NCBI RefSeq assembly: GCF_000334455.1
Contig: NZ_BANX01000016.1
Coordinates: forward strand, 62,001-126,000
DNA: 64,000 bases
Direction: 5' to 3'
DNA from: Gordonia soli NBRC 108243
GTDB taxonomy: Bacteria > Actinomycetota > Actinomycetes > Mycobacteriales > Mycobacteriaceae
The notes under the pieces are model-generated. The model had not been told where the DNA came from. It saw only the letters and a program-made list of their open reading frames with translations, and did not search any database. The translations under genes were made by a program, and so were the position numbers. Below, in pieces: positions 16,370 to 25,486 of the stretch (its first letter is position 1; each line of letters opens with the position of its first letter).

Positions 16370-17692
16370 ATGACGATCACCGAGCCGGGCACCGGTTCCC
16401 AGACGTTCCGCGGGGACCTCGACGTTCCCGCCGGACTTCCCCGTGGGATCGATCTCGGGCGAATCGCCAACAAGGAGAAGGCGATCGCGATGTACGGGCG
16501 AGAGCTCGTCGAGAAACTGACCGATCACGCGCTGCTCGCCGACGACTACGCGTACGCGGCCATGCTCGATTTCAAGGACAAGAGCAATGGCGCGAGCTGG
16601 CGGACCTTCGATCAGGCCCTCGAGTACGGTATCGACGCCATCGACGAACCGACTCCCGGACTGGTGGCGCTGTTCGATCAGCTGGACCACATCCCGGACT
16701 GGGTCGACTTCGACCAGCTCTATCGCGGTGCCGTCGCGTTCTGGCGCGCGGGTCCAATCGTCCCCCCGGTACTCGCCTGGGGCGCGATCGCGGGCGGGTT
16801 CTCGATGTACAGCGCGACACGGCCGGTCCTGTTCAGTGGTCGTCTCCGCGAGCAGGACAAGGTCGGCACACGACTCATCGAGAGTTTCCGGTACGTCGTC
16901 GCCGCGTACACCCCGGGTGGGATGACCCGTTTCGAAGAAGGATTCCGGCTCACCGCCAAGGTCCGTATGATCCACGCCGCGGTCCGCCACAGCCTGGGAC
17001 GTTCGGATCACTGGGACTGGGCCGGATGGGGTATCCCGATCAACAACCTCGACAGCATGGTCACACAGGCCGGACAGTTCGGCGTGAAGTTCACCGACGC
17101 GGTCCAGGCCTCCGGCATCCGCTACAGCGACCGCGAACTCGAGGACATCTTCGCACTGAGCCGTTACGTGGGATACGTCATCGGTGTCCCCGAGGACATC
17201 CTCCACACGAGCTACGAAGACGCCCGTCGCAAGACGGACCTGCACACCCTGATCGAGTTGCCGCCGGACGATCTCTGCCGCGACGTCGTCCACTCGATCG
17301 TCGAGTACAGCGTCGAGAACCCGCCCGGCGACGTGGAGGTCCTACCCGGGCCGGTCGCCAAGTTCATGACCAACGAACGCAGGCTCAAGCTCGCCTACGG
17401 ATTACTCCACTCGTGGATCCCGGCACACGTGATGGATGCACTCGGTGCCGAGAAGACCGCGTGGCGACACATCCTGCCGGCGATCAGCCCCGTCGTCACG
17501 CTGGCCGACAAGATCGGACGTCTGCTGCCGCACGACGACGAGAAGGCCGCGTTCACGATGCTTCGCCAGTTCAACGACGCCATCAAACTGCCCGACGGCG
17601 CGAACAAGGCCATGGCCGTGGCGAACCCGGACGAGGTCCACGCGGACATCGCAGCCAACAAGGGCGGGATGCCCGTGGTCACCACGCAGTGA
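16370..17692 (+). CDS. MpaB/Lcp-like (DUF2236) heme oxygenase family protein
   Basis: A 440-residue protein of the oxygenase MpaB / latex-clearing-protein family. The signature segment RLTAKVRMIHAAVRHSL (about residues 190-206) matches the conserved Lys/Arg/His block around the heme in Lcp. No signal peptide is present, so it is cytoplasmic, unlike secreted rubber oxygenases. Characterised members cleave C=C bonds oxidatively (MpaB on a prenyl side chain, Lcp on polyisoprene). That suggests cleavage of an isoprenoid or other unsaturated chain here, which is inference from family. It is translationally coupled to the racemase gene by a GTGA overlap. Confidence 0.82.
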   Translation: MTITEPGTGSQTFRGDLDVPAGLPRGIDLGRIANKEKAIAMYGRELVEKLTDHALLADDYAYAAMLDFKDKSNGASWRTFDQALEYGIDAIDEPTPGLVALFDQLDHIPDWVDFDQLYRGAVAFWRAGPIVPPVLAWGAIAGGFSMYSATRPVLFSGRLREQDKVGTRLIESFRYVVAAYTPGGMTRFEEGFRLTAKVRMIHAAVRHSLGRSDHWDWAGWGIPINNLDSMVTQAGQFGVKFTDAVQASGIRYSDRELEDIFALSRYVGYVIGVPEDILHTSYEDARRKTDLHTLIELPPDDLCRDVVHSIVEYSVENPPGDVEVLPGPVAKFMTNERRLKLAYGLLHSWIPAHVMDALGAEKTAWRHILPAISPVVTLADKIGRLLPHDDEKAAFTMLRQFNDAIKLPDGANKAMAVANPDEVHADIAANKGGMPVVTTQ

Positions 17693-18843
17693 CCGCACCG
17701 TCACGACCGCCTCTCGCCGGGTTGCGGATCGTCGAGCTCGCAGGCATCGGTCCCGGCCCCTTCGCGGCGATGATGCTCGCGGACATGGGAGCAGAGGTGA
17801 TCAGTGTCGATCGACCGGGCGGGAACCCGTGGGCGGTAGCGGGGCACGGGATCATGTTCCGTAGCCGTCGACACCTCGCGGTCGATCTCAAGGCGCATGG
17901 TGGGGCCGAGGTGATCCGCCGTCTGTGTGCCGATGCCGACGGGGTCATCGAGACCTTCCGACCGGGTGTCGCCGAGCGCCTGGGCGTCGGGCCGCAGGAT
18001 TGCCTCGCCCGCAATCCCGACCTCGTGTACGGCCGGATGACCGGCTGGGGCCAGAGCGGCCCGATGGCAGCGCTACCGGGTCACGACATCAACTACATCG
18101 CCCTGTCCGGCGCGTTGCACGCCATCGGTCGCGCCGGACAGGCACCCGTGCCCCCACTGAATCTCGTGGGAGACTTCGGTGGAGGTGGCATGCTGCTCGC
18201 CTTCGGCATGGTCTCGGGCATCCTCGCCGCACGTTCGGGCGGTGGAGGTCGCGTGGTCGATGCGGCGATGATCGACGGTGTCTCGGCCTTGATGGCGATG
18301 TTCCATTCGTATCGCGCCGAGGGCGCCTTCTCCGAAGAACGGGGTACGCACCTGCTGGGCACGGGGGCGTGGTTCTACGACACCTACCGCACCCGGGACG
18401 ACCAGTGGGTCAGCATCGGTGCGATCGAGCCCCAGTTCCTCGCCGAGCTGTGCGATGTGCTGCAGCTCCCGGATGAGCTACGCGACAACCAGTTCGACAC
18501 CGCACTCTGGGACGACTTCCGCGAAGTACTCGCATCGCGGATAGCGGCGTTCGACCGCGACGAGCTCGATCGGATGTTCGCCGGCCGCAACACCTGCTAC
18601 GCGCCGGTGTTGCCTCTGTCGGATGTCGTCACCCATCCCCATCACGTGGAACGGGGGACCTTCGTCGAGGTGGACGGGATACCGCAACCCGCACCGGCAC
18701 CCCGGTTCCACGGTGCGCCGCCGACATCTCCGACCGCGCGGCGGGCACCTGGCGCGGACTCGCGTGCTGTCCTGGCCGCAGCCGGGTTCTCCGACGAGGA
18801 GATCGCGGAATTGGTGACCGAGGGTGTGGTGGCCACCGGATAG
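17689..18843 (+). CDS. Alpha-methylacyl-CoA racemase (CaiB/BaiF family III CoA-transferase fold)
   Basis: A 384-residue protein close to mycobacterial MCR/AMACR. The catalytic pair is visible as His132 in PGHDINYIALSGAL and Asp162 in NLVGDFGGGG, spaced 30 residues apart as His126/Asp156 are in MCR. AMACR inverts the alpha-methyl centre of 2-methylacyl-CoA so that acyl-CoA dehydrogenase can act, which points to a methyl-branched (isoprenoid or sterol-like) substrate. The GTG start overlaps the upstream stop by 4 bp. It is followed by a strong terminator. Confidence 0.87.
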   Translation: MTAPSRPPLAGLRIVELAGIGPGPFAAMMLADMGAEVISVDRPGGNPWAVAGHGIMFRSRRHLAVDLKAHGGAEVIRRLCADADGVIETFRPGVAERLGVGPQDCLARNPDLVYGRMTGWGQSGPMAALPGHDINYIALSGALHAIGRAGQAPVPPLNLVGDFGGGGMLLAFGMVSGILAARSGGGGRVVDAAMIDGVSALMAMFHSYRAEGAFSEERGTHLLGTGAWFYDTYRTRDDQWVSIGAIEPQFLAELCDVLQLPDELRDNQFDTALWDDFREVLASRIAAFDRDELDRMFAGRNTCYAPVLPLSDVVTHPHHVERGTFVEVDGIPQPAPAPRFHGAPPTSPTARRAPGADSRAVLAAAGFSDEEIAELVTEGVVATG

Positions 18844-18925
18844 GACGACCGTCGGCAGGACGTCCGCTGGCCGGCATCGAGTCGGGTGGTCCGCTCGTGC
18901 CGAGCAATTCGATGCACGAAAAAGA

Positions 18926-18952
18926 GCGTGTCCCGGGTCTCCCGGGACACGC
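18926..18952. terminator. Bidirectional intrinsic terminator
   Basis: A 12-bp perfect stem (GCGTGTCCCGGG and its complement) with a TCT loop, between the racemase gene (plus) and the acyl-CoA dehydrogenase (minus). On the minus strand it is followed closely by TTTTT (18923-18919), a classical U-tract. Confidence 0.8.
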
Positions 18953-19019
18953 CTTCTTCCTGCACCCACCATGGTCGCACCCCTCACAAGGCGACCCGCA
19001 GGTCATCGCCGAGTCGTCG

Positions 19020-20159
19020 TCACAACCCCAGCGATCGTCCGACGATCTCGCGCATGATCTCGTTCGTCCCACCGTAGATACGTTGCACGCGGGCGTCTCT
19101 CCACCGACGAGCCACCTCGTACTCCTCCAAGTAGCCGTACCCACCGTGTATCTGGAGACACGCGTCGAGGGCCTCGAACTCCAGCTCGGTCGTGGCGAAC
19201 TTCGCCCCAGCGGCCTCCGCGGCGGTGAGTTCGCCGCTGTTCTGGGCCTCGATGCAGCGGTCGATGTAGACGCGGGCCATCTCCACGCGCGTGTGCAACT
19301 CGGCCAGCCGGAATCTGTTGGCCTGGAAGCTCCCGATCGGCTTGCCGAAGGCCTTCCGTTCGGTCGCGTAGTCGATCGCGGTCGAGACCGCGTACTCAGC
19401 GCTCGCCACCGCGACCACCGCCATCGACAGACGTTCCTGCGCGAGGTTCCCCATGAGGTAGTGCAGCCCACGACCGGGTTCACCCAGGACATCGGTGTCG
19501 GGGACCCAGACGTCGTCGAAGAACAGCTCGGCGGTGTCCTGGGCCCTGCGGCCGATCTTCTCGAGCTTCCGGCCGCGTTCGAAACCCGGCTGCCCGTGGG
19601 CGACCACGAAGAGACCGTATCCACCACCGTCCGGCTCCGGGATCCGTGCGGCGACGATGACCAGGTCTGCCTGGATTCCCCGAGTGACGAAGGTCTTCGA
19701 TCCGCTCAGTCGCCATCCTCCGTCCGCTCGCACAGCGGTTGTCGTGATCGCGCGGAGATCCGAGCCCGTGCCCGGCTCCGACATGGCGACCGCTATCGCG
19801 GTGTCCCCGTTGACGATTCCTGGAACCCAGCGGCGCTGTTGCTCCTCGTCGGCGATGTCGAGGTAGTACGGGAGGACGATGTCGTTGGTCAGCGAGAACC
19901 CGTCGCCGACGGCGCCGGACCGGACCACCTCCTCGTTCAACACTGCGTTGAAACGAAAGTCCCGGAGTCCACTGCCGCCGTACTCCTCCGGGGCTGCGAA
20001 GCCGACGAACCCCTGGGCCGCGGCGAGCGACCAGAAGGCCCGGTCGACCATCCCCTCCGTCTCCCACCGTTCGGTGTTGGGGACCGCCTCCTTGGCGAGG
20101 AATGCGCGAACCGAGTCGCGGAACTGCCGGTGTTCGAGGTCGAAGATCGTGCGTTCCAT
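19020..20159 (-). CDS. Acyl-CoA dehydrogenase (second of a pair)
   Basis: A 379-residue FAD acyl-CoA dehydrogenase that makes the alpha,beta-double bond. It shows the FAD/substrate segment AVAMSEPGTGSDL, the middle-domain KTFVTRGIQADLVIV, and a C-terminal IHGGYGYLEEYEVAR followed by QRIYGGTNEIM with the usual catalytic-base Glu. Its ATG lies 2 bp after the stop of the upstream dehydrogenase, so the two form one transcript. The pair is similar enough to be an old duplication and may form a heteromeric enzyme, as several actinobacterial sterol-side-chain dehydrogenases do. Confidence 0.92.
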   Translation of the reverse strand: MERTIFDLEHRQFRDSVRAFLAKEAVPNTERWETEGMVDRAFWSLAAAQGFVGFAAPEEYGGSGLRDFRFNAVLNEEVVRSGAVGDGFSLTNDIVLPYYLDIADEEQQRRWVPGIVNGDTAIAVAMSEPGTGSDLRAITTTAVRADGGWRLSGSKTFVTRGIQADLVIVAARIPEPDGGGYGLFVVAHGQPGFERGRKLEKIGRRAQDTAELFFDDVWVPDTDVLGEPGRGLHYLMGNLAQERLSMAVVAVASAEYAVSTAIDYATERKAFGKPIGSFQANRFRLAELHTRVEMARVYIDRCIEAQNSGELTAAEAAGAKFATTELEFEALDACLQIHGGYGYLEEYEVARRWRDARVQRIYGGTNEIMREIVGRSLGL

Positions 20160-20161
20160 GT

Positions 20162-21331
20162 CTACAGCCCGATCGACTTCCCGATGATCTCTTTCATGAT
20201 CTCACTGGTGCCGCCGTAGATCCGCTGCACACGGGCATCGACGTACGCTCGTGAGATCGGGTACTCGGACATGTAGCCGTAGCCACCGAACATCTGCAGA
20301 CAACGGTCGACGACCCGGCCCTGGGTCTCCGACGCCGCGAGTTTCGCCATCGCAGCGCGGTCGGCGGTGAGAGCGCCGTCGACGTGCCGGCGGAGACAGT
20401 CGTCCACGAATGCACGGACCACCTCCACTTGGACGTGCGCGTCCGCGAGCGAGAACCGGGTGTTCTGATTGGCCGCGATGGTCCGGCCGAATGCTGTGCG
20501 CTCGGTGACGTATTCGGTGGCCTGCTCGACAGCGCGCGCGGACGCCGCCGTGCTCGCCACCGCGATCGTCATCCGCTCCTGCGGCAGGTTGGAGACCAAG
20601 TACTTGAAGCCGCCGCCCTCCTCGCCCAACAGGTTCGCGACCGGCACCCGAGCGTTGTCGAAGAAGAGTTCTGCGGTGTCCTGCGCGTGCATGCCGATCT
20701 TGTCGAGATTGCGACCTCGCTCGAACCCCTCGGTGCCTCGCTCGACGACGATGAGCGACAGACCGCCGTGCCTGTTCTCACCACTGTCGGTGCGAGCGGC
20801 GACGATGACCACATCTGCGTTGATCCCGTTGGAGATGAACGTCTTCGAGCCGTTCAGGACGTAGTGGTCACCCTCGCGGACCGCAGTCGTCCCGATGCCG
20901 GCGAGATCGGACCCGGTTCCGGGCTCGGTCATCGCGATCGCGGCGATCAACTCACCGGACGCGAGTCCCGGCAACCATCGCCGACGCTGCTCGTCGTCGG
21001 CGTAGCGGAGGAAGTACGGCACACAGATGTCGTTGTGCAGGTTGATCCCGAACGACATCACACCGGCATAGGCGACCTCTTCGGCGATGACCGCGTTGAA
21101 CCGGAAGTCATCGACTCCCCCGCCGCCGTAGTCCTCGCCGATGGCCATCCCCAGGAAGCCGTGGGCGCCGGCCTCGTTGAAGAGCTCTCGGGGAACGACG
21201 CCGTCGCGCTCCCATGTGTCGTAGTCGGGGACGACCCTCGACTCCAGGAACCGGCGGAAGCTCTGCCGGAACGCCTCGTGCTCGTCGTCGTATACGTCGC
21301 GCACAGCGCGCCGCTCTGCAGTACTCGTCAT
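20162..21331 (-). CDS. Acyl-CoA dehydrogenase (first of a pair)
   Basis: A 389-residue acyl-CoA dehydrogenase with AIAMTEPGTGSDL, KTFISNGINADVVIV, MFGGYGYMSEYPISR and the base Glu in YGGTSEIMKEI. ATG at 21331 falls almost exactly at the start site predicted from the promoter at 21338-21367, so it is probably translated from a leaderless mRNA, and no Shine-Dalgarno sequence is visible. It is divergent from the Baeyer-Villiger gene. Confidence 0.92.
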   Translation of the reverse strand: MTSTAERRAVRDVYDDEHEAFRQSFRRFLESRVVPDYDTWERDGVVPRELFNEAGAHGFLGMAIGEDYGGGGVDDFRFNAVIAEEVAYAGVMSFGINLHNDICVPYFLRYADDEQRRRWLPGLASGELIAAIAMTEPGTGSDLAGIGTTAVREGDHYVLNGSKTFISNGINADVVIVAARTDSGENRHGGLSLIVVERGTEGFERGRNLDKIGMHAQDTAELFFDNARVPVANLLGEEGGGFKYLVSNLPQERMTIAVASTAASARAVEQATEYVTERTAFGRTIAANQNTRFSLADAHVQVEVVRAFVDDCLRRHVDGALTADRAAMAKLAASETQGRVVDRCLQMFGGYGYMSEYPISRAYVDARVQRIYGGTSEIMKEIIGKSIGL

Positions 21332-21337
21332 GGACGC

Positions 21338-21367
21338 ACCATACATTGAATCCATACACTTTGTCTG
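21338..21367 (-). promoter_or_regulatory. Regulon-type promoter/operator of the acyl-CoA dehydrogenase pair
   Basis: On the minus strand, CAGACA (21367-21362), 18 bp, and TATGGT (21343-21338), six bases before the ATG. CATACA occurs twice here, at 21341 and 13 bp further on, giving two overlapping copies of the shared element. Confidence 0.5.
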
Positions 21368-21416
21368 CCATGTAAGTCAGTCGAATTCGACGACGGTCGA
21401 GACCGTTCGATTGTGA

Positions 21417-21446
21417 TTGACACCACGTCTGAACAAATTGTATGGT
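21417..21446 (+). promoter_or_regulatory. Regulon-type promoter/operator of the Baeyer-Villiger gene
   Basis: TTGACA (21417-21422), an 18-bp spacer and TATGGT (21441-21446), the best promoter match in the window. The spacer contains CACGTCTGAACA, shared with the class 3 ALDH promoter. The start site falls at the ATG of 21454. Confidence 0.65.
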
Positions 21447-21453
21447 CACTCGT

Positions 21454-23502
21454 ATGTCGGAGTCCATTTACAGCCCTGACGTCGTCACGTGGGCCACACA
21501 GCCGTCCGGGTCCTTTCGGCCGAGTGCCGACTTCACCGACGCCGAACTCGACGACGGCCTCGCTCGATCGAACCTGCCGATACTGCTGGGCTCCCTCGCA
21601 ATGCTCACCGGCGACGACCGCTGGCTCACGGCTCCGTACACCCCCACGGCACCGACCGATCTCGGCGACCACGACACCGGGGGCTTCGACGAAGAACTGC
21701 AGTCGCAGATCCGCGCAGAGGCCCGCGAGATCCTGCGGGGCTGGCGAGACGGAACAGTCGTCTTGCCGACGACCCCACCGTCACCCGATCGACTCGTCCG
21801 GGCGCTCTCGGTGATGCTCGGCGAGCCGATCCCGGAGGGGTACGGACAACTCCTCGGTGAAGAGATGGGCATCTACCCCAGGTTCTCCGCGCCGACCTCC
21901 ACGCAACCGGATTCGACGGCATCGCCGACTGCACGCACGCAGTTCCGGGTCGTCATCATCGGAGCCGGCATCTCGGGCATCGCCATGGCCATCCGTCTGG
22001 GCCAGGCAGGCGTCGACTATCTCCTCGTCGACAAGAACCCCGACGTCGGCGGCACATGGCACGAGAACGTCTATCCCGGTTGCGGAGTGGACACCCCGAG
22101 CTACCTCTACTCGTTGTCGTTCGACCCGAAGCCGGATTGGACACACTACTTCGCGTCACAGGAAGAATTGGCGGATCACTGGCGGACTCTGGCAGAGCGC
22201 CATGGCGTCATGGCTCACTCCCGTCTGGGCACCGTCGTCCACGACGCGACGTTCGACGAGGATTCGGGTCGGTGGCGGCTGTCGGTCGGTCCCGTCGACG
22301 GCGACGGCGGTCCGGAGGAGATCGTTGCGGATGCGGTGGTGAGCGCGGTCGGATTGCTCAATCAGCCCAGCGTGCCCCAGATCCCCGGCCTCGACGACTT
22401 CCACGGACCCGTTCTCCACACGGCGAGGTGGGATCGGGAGATCGACCTCACCGGCAAGCGGGTGGCCGTCGTCGGCACCGGCGCGAGCGCGATGCAGTTC
22501 GTGCCGGCGGCCGCGGGTGTCGCAGAACGGGTGTCGGTCTTCCAGCGCAGTCCACAGTGGGCGATGCCCCACCCGCTGAAGGGAGCGGAGGTCGACGATG
22601 CGTTCCACTTCCTCACCGCACATGTGCCGTTCTACCTTGCGTGGTACCGGGTTCGGCTGTTCTGGCGGATGGGCGACAAGGTCTGGAAGCTCCTGCAGGT
22701 CGATCCCGAGTACCCGCATCTCGGTCGCGCGGTGAACAAGGCGAACGATCGGCTCCGGGCGATGCTCACCTCGTACATCGAGAACGAGTTGGCCGATCAT
22801 CCCGACCTGTTGTCGAAGAGCTTGCCCGAGTATCCGCCCTACGGAAAACGACTGCTGATCGACGCGGGATGGTTTCGGACCCTCACCCGCGATGACGTCG
22901 ATCTCGTCACCGAACCCATCGACGCGATCACCGCCGATGGAGTCCGGACGAGCGACGGAGGACACCATGCCGCCGATGTGATCGTCCTCGCCACCGGCTT
23001 TCGGGCGGTCGATGTACTGGCCTCACTGACCGTGCGCGGCAGAGACGGCGCGACCCTCCGCGAAACCTGGGGAGCGGGAGACGGACGCGCCCATCTGGGT
23101 ATCTCCGTGCCGGGGTTCCCCAATTTCTTCTGCCTGTACGGTCCCAACACCAACACCGGTCACGGCGGAACGGTCATCGCCGGCACCGAAATGCAGGTCC
23201 AGCACGTCACGTCGCTCATCGCGACCCTCATCGACGAGGGCCTGAAGACCATCGAGGTCACCCGGGAAGCACACGACGCCTACAACCGGGAACTCGACGA
23301 AGCACTGGCGCACACGGTGTGGGACTTCGGCGGAGCCACGACGTACTACCGCAACTCCCGCGGCCGCATCGTCACCAACAGTCCGTGGAAGTACATCGAC
23401 TACTGGCGCCGAGTGCACGAACCGGTGATCGGCGATTACGTCACCGAACCGCTCGTCGGCGACGAGCCGATCCGGACTGATGCCGTCGCATCTCATACCT
23501 GA
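21454..23502 (+). CDS. Baeyer-Villiger monooxygenase, HAPMO-like with N-terminal extension
   Basis: A 682-residue flavin monooxygenase. Two Rossmann motifs (GAGISG near 170, GTGASA near 341) bracket the type I fingerprint FHGPVLHTARW (about 316-326), which matches FxGxxxHxxxW. About 160 residues precede the FAD domain, as in 4-hydroxyacetophenone monooxygenase-type enzymes. It inserts oxygen beside a ketone to give an ester or lactone using NADPH and O2. The ATG at 21454 is chosen over the ATG at 21442 because the latter overlaps the -10. In the proposed pathway it takes the ketone from the SDR and feeds the hydrolase. Confidence 0.9.
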   Translation: MSESIYSPDVVTWATQPSGSFRPSADFTDAELDDGLARSNLPILLGSLAMLTGDDRWLTAPYTPTAPTDLGDHDTGGFDEELQSQIRAEAREILRGWRDGTVVLPTTPPSPDRLVRALSVMLGEPIPEGYGQLLGEEMGIYPRFSAPTSTQPDSTASPTARTQFRVVIIGAGISGIAMAIRLGQAGVDYLLVDKNPDVGGTWHENVYPGCGVDTPSYLYSLSFDPKPDWTHYFASQEELADHWRTLAERHGVMAHSRLGTVVHDATFDEDSGRWRLSVGPVDGDGGPEEIVADAVVSAVGLLNQPSVPQIPGLDDFHGPVLHTARWDREIDLTGKRVAVVGTGASAMQFVPAAAGVAERVSVFQRSPQWAMPHPLKGAEVDDAFHFLTAHVPFYLAWYRVRLFWRMGDKVWKLLQVDPEYPHLGRAVNKANDRLRAMLTSYIENELADHPDLLSKSLPEYPPYGKRLLIDAGWFRTLTRDDVDLVTEPIDAITADGVRTSDGGHHAADVIVLATGFRAVDVLASLTVRGRDGATLRETWGAGDGRAHLGISVPGFPNFFCLYGPNTNTGHGGTVIAGTEMQVQHVTSLIATLIDEGLKTIEVTREAHDAYNRELDEALAHTVWDFGGATTYYRNSRGRIVTNSPWKYIDYWRRVHEPVIGDYVTEPLVGDEPIRTDAVASHT

Positions 23503-23544
23503 TCCCAGAACATCCACGTGAGCCACAACGAGGCGAGGACAAAC

Positions 23545-25389
23545 ATGTCGACGACTGCTTCCGCACCCACCACCCCGATCACTGCGGCTCCGGGAATCGG
23601 TGCCATCACGGTGCCGGCCGCTTTCCAGGCGACGGTTGCCGATCGCGGTGATCGCCTCGCCCTGAGCGCATTCGGTGAAGACACTGCGTTGACGTGGAAC
23701 GAGTACGCCACGGCCGTCGAGGAAGTTGCCGGCGGACTGGCCGACCTCGGTGTGGCACGAGGCGACACCGTGGCCATCATGCTGCCGAACAGTCCGGACT
23801 TCCACATCGTCGACATGGCGGTCCTTCACCTGGGTGCCACGCCGTTCTCGATCTACCTCACCTCCGCGCCCGAGCAGATCGACTACCTGTTCGACAACGC
23901 CGACAACCGGGTGGTCGTCACCGAATCACGCTTCCTGGATGTGTTGTCCCGCACCGCGATGCCGAAGGTCGAGAGCGTCGTGGTGACCGATCCGCTCACC
24001 GCGGAGACACATCTCGCGGGACCGGCGACGATCGTGGCGATGGATGCCCTGAGGTCACGTCGACCAGCCGACTTCGACTTCGCGAAAGAGTGGCGGTCGG
24101 TGGAATCGAGCGACCTGGCGACACTCATCTACACATCCGGCACCACCGGTGATCCCAAGGGCGTCGAGCTCACCCACGCGAACCTGATGTTCGTGATGCA
24201 CACGTGCAACCTCCGATTCCCGTTCACCCCGGAAGGCGCTGCGATCTCGTACCTTCCGACGGCCCACGCCGCCGACCGCGTCTTCTCCCATTACCTCGCC
24301 ACCGTCACCGGGTGGCCGATCACCACGGTCGCGATCGCAACCGATGTCTTCGGAGCCGTTGCCGAAGCACGTCCGTCCTGGTTCCTCGGGGTCCCACGGA
24401 TCTGGGAGAAGCTCCGCGCCGGGCTGCTCGCGCGGTTCAACGGCCTCGACGAACCGCAACGTGCCGCGACGCTCGCAGCGCTCGAGGACGCCATCACCAA
24501 GGTGCAGTTCGATCAATCGGGAGTCGAGGTACCCGTCGAGCACGTGGCCCGCGTCGACGCGGCGGACGCGCAGATCTTCGCGAACCTGCGCGCTCAACTC
24601 GGTTTCGACCGTGTCTCCCTGCTCATGACCGGGGCCGCGCCCATCGCCGCCGCGGTGCACGAGTTCTACTTGGCGTTGGGCCTGCCCCTCCAGGAGGGGT
24701 TCGGGATGTCGGAGACGGGTGCGCTCGGATTCACCAACGTGCCCACCGACATCCGGGTGGGCAAGGTCGGGCTGGCCCAGCCCGGTACCGAAGCCAGATT
24801 GGCAGACGACGGTGAGCTCCTCCTGCGCGGACCGCACGTCATGCGCGGATACCGCAAGGCGCCGGAGAAGACCAAGGAAGCGGTTGACGAATTCGGGTGG
24901 CTGCACACGGGTGACATCGCGACGATCGACGCCGACGGCTGGGTCACCATCGTGGACCGCAAGAAGGAACTCATCATCAACGCGGCCGGCAAGAACATGT
25001 CACCGGTGAACATCGAGGGCAAATTGAAGAGCGCGTCCCCCTTGATCGGCCAGGCGTGCGTGGTCGGGGACCGCCGTCCCTACAACATCGCACTCCTCGT
25101 CCTGGACCCGGATGGGGCGCGAGTGTTCGCCCAGACCCATGGACTCGATCAGACATCCATCGCTGCCCTGATCGACAACGAGGAACTGCAGCGGGCCGTC
25201 GCCGACGCGGTCTCGCTGGCGAACTCGCAACTGTCGCGCATCGAACAGGTCAAGGCCTATCGCATCCTCGAGGCCGAATGGCTGCCCGACTCCGACGAAC
25301 TCACACCGACGATGAAGCTGAAGCGACGCGGAGTCGCATCGAAGTACGCAGAGGTCATCGACGACATCTACGCGACGTCGGCGCGCTGA
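23545..25389 (+). CDS. Long-chain acyl-CoA synthetase (FadD15-like)
   Basis: A 614-residue AMP-forming ligase. The P-loop is IYTSGTTGDPKGVELTH, the second motif is GFGMSETGALGF, the hinge/ATP motif is WLHTGDIATID, and the C-terminal catalytic Lys region is present (PTMKLKRRGV). Its length and layout resemble the long-chain FadD15/FAA group more than the short ligase at 1-562. ATG at 23545 follows GAGG; a longer start at 23518 has no ribosome site. It lies 42 bp after the Baeyer-Villiger gene on the same strand and probably activates the acid released from the ester or lactone. Confidence 0.92.
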   Translation: MSTTASAPTTPITAAPGIGAITVPAAFQATVADRGDRLALSAFGEDTALTWNEYATAVEEVAGGLADLGVARGDTVAIMLPNSPDFHIVDMAVLHLGATPFSIYLTSAPEQIDYLFDNADNRVVVTESRFLDVLSRTAMPKVESVVVTDPLTAETHLAGPATIVAMDALRSRRPADFDFAKEWRSVESSDLATLIYTSGTTGDPKGVELTHANLMFVMHTCNLRFPFTPEGAAISYLPTAHAADRVFSHYLATVTGWPITTVAIATDVFGAVAEARPSWFLGVPRIWEKLRAGLLARFNGLDEPQRAATLAALEDAITKVQFDQSGVEVPVEHVARVDAADAQIFANLRAQLGFDRVSLLMTGAAPIAAAVHEFYLALGLPLQEGFGMSETGALGFTNVPTDIRVGKVGLAQPGTEARLADDGELLLRGPHVMRGYRKAPEKTKEAVDEFGWLHTGDIATIDADGWVTIVDRKKELIINAAGKNMSPVNIEGKLKSASPLIGQACVVGDRRPYNIALLVLDPDGARVFAQTHGLDQTSIAALIDNEELQRAVADAVSLANSQLSRIEQVKAYRILEAEWLPDSDELTPTMKLKRRGVASKYAEVIDDIYATSAR

Positions 25390-25486
25390 CACCTGCCACG
25401 ACCGCGACGACACCGTGAGTCGGGGTCGGCCGCGCCGCCTCGGCTGAATCGGGGCATCGACAACGAGACGAGAGGATCTGACCGAG

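Noticed and set aside
17026-17688. In-frame N-terminal extension of the racemase gene
   Set aside because: It would overlap the MpaB-like gene by over 600 bp in another frame, and the translation is Arg/Pro/His-rich. The GTG at 17689 gives the canonical racemase N-terminus.
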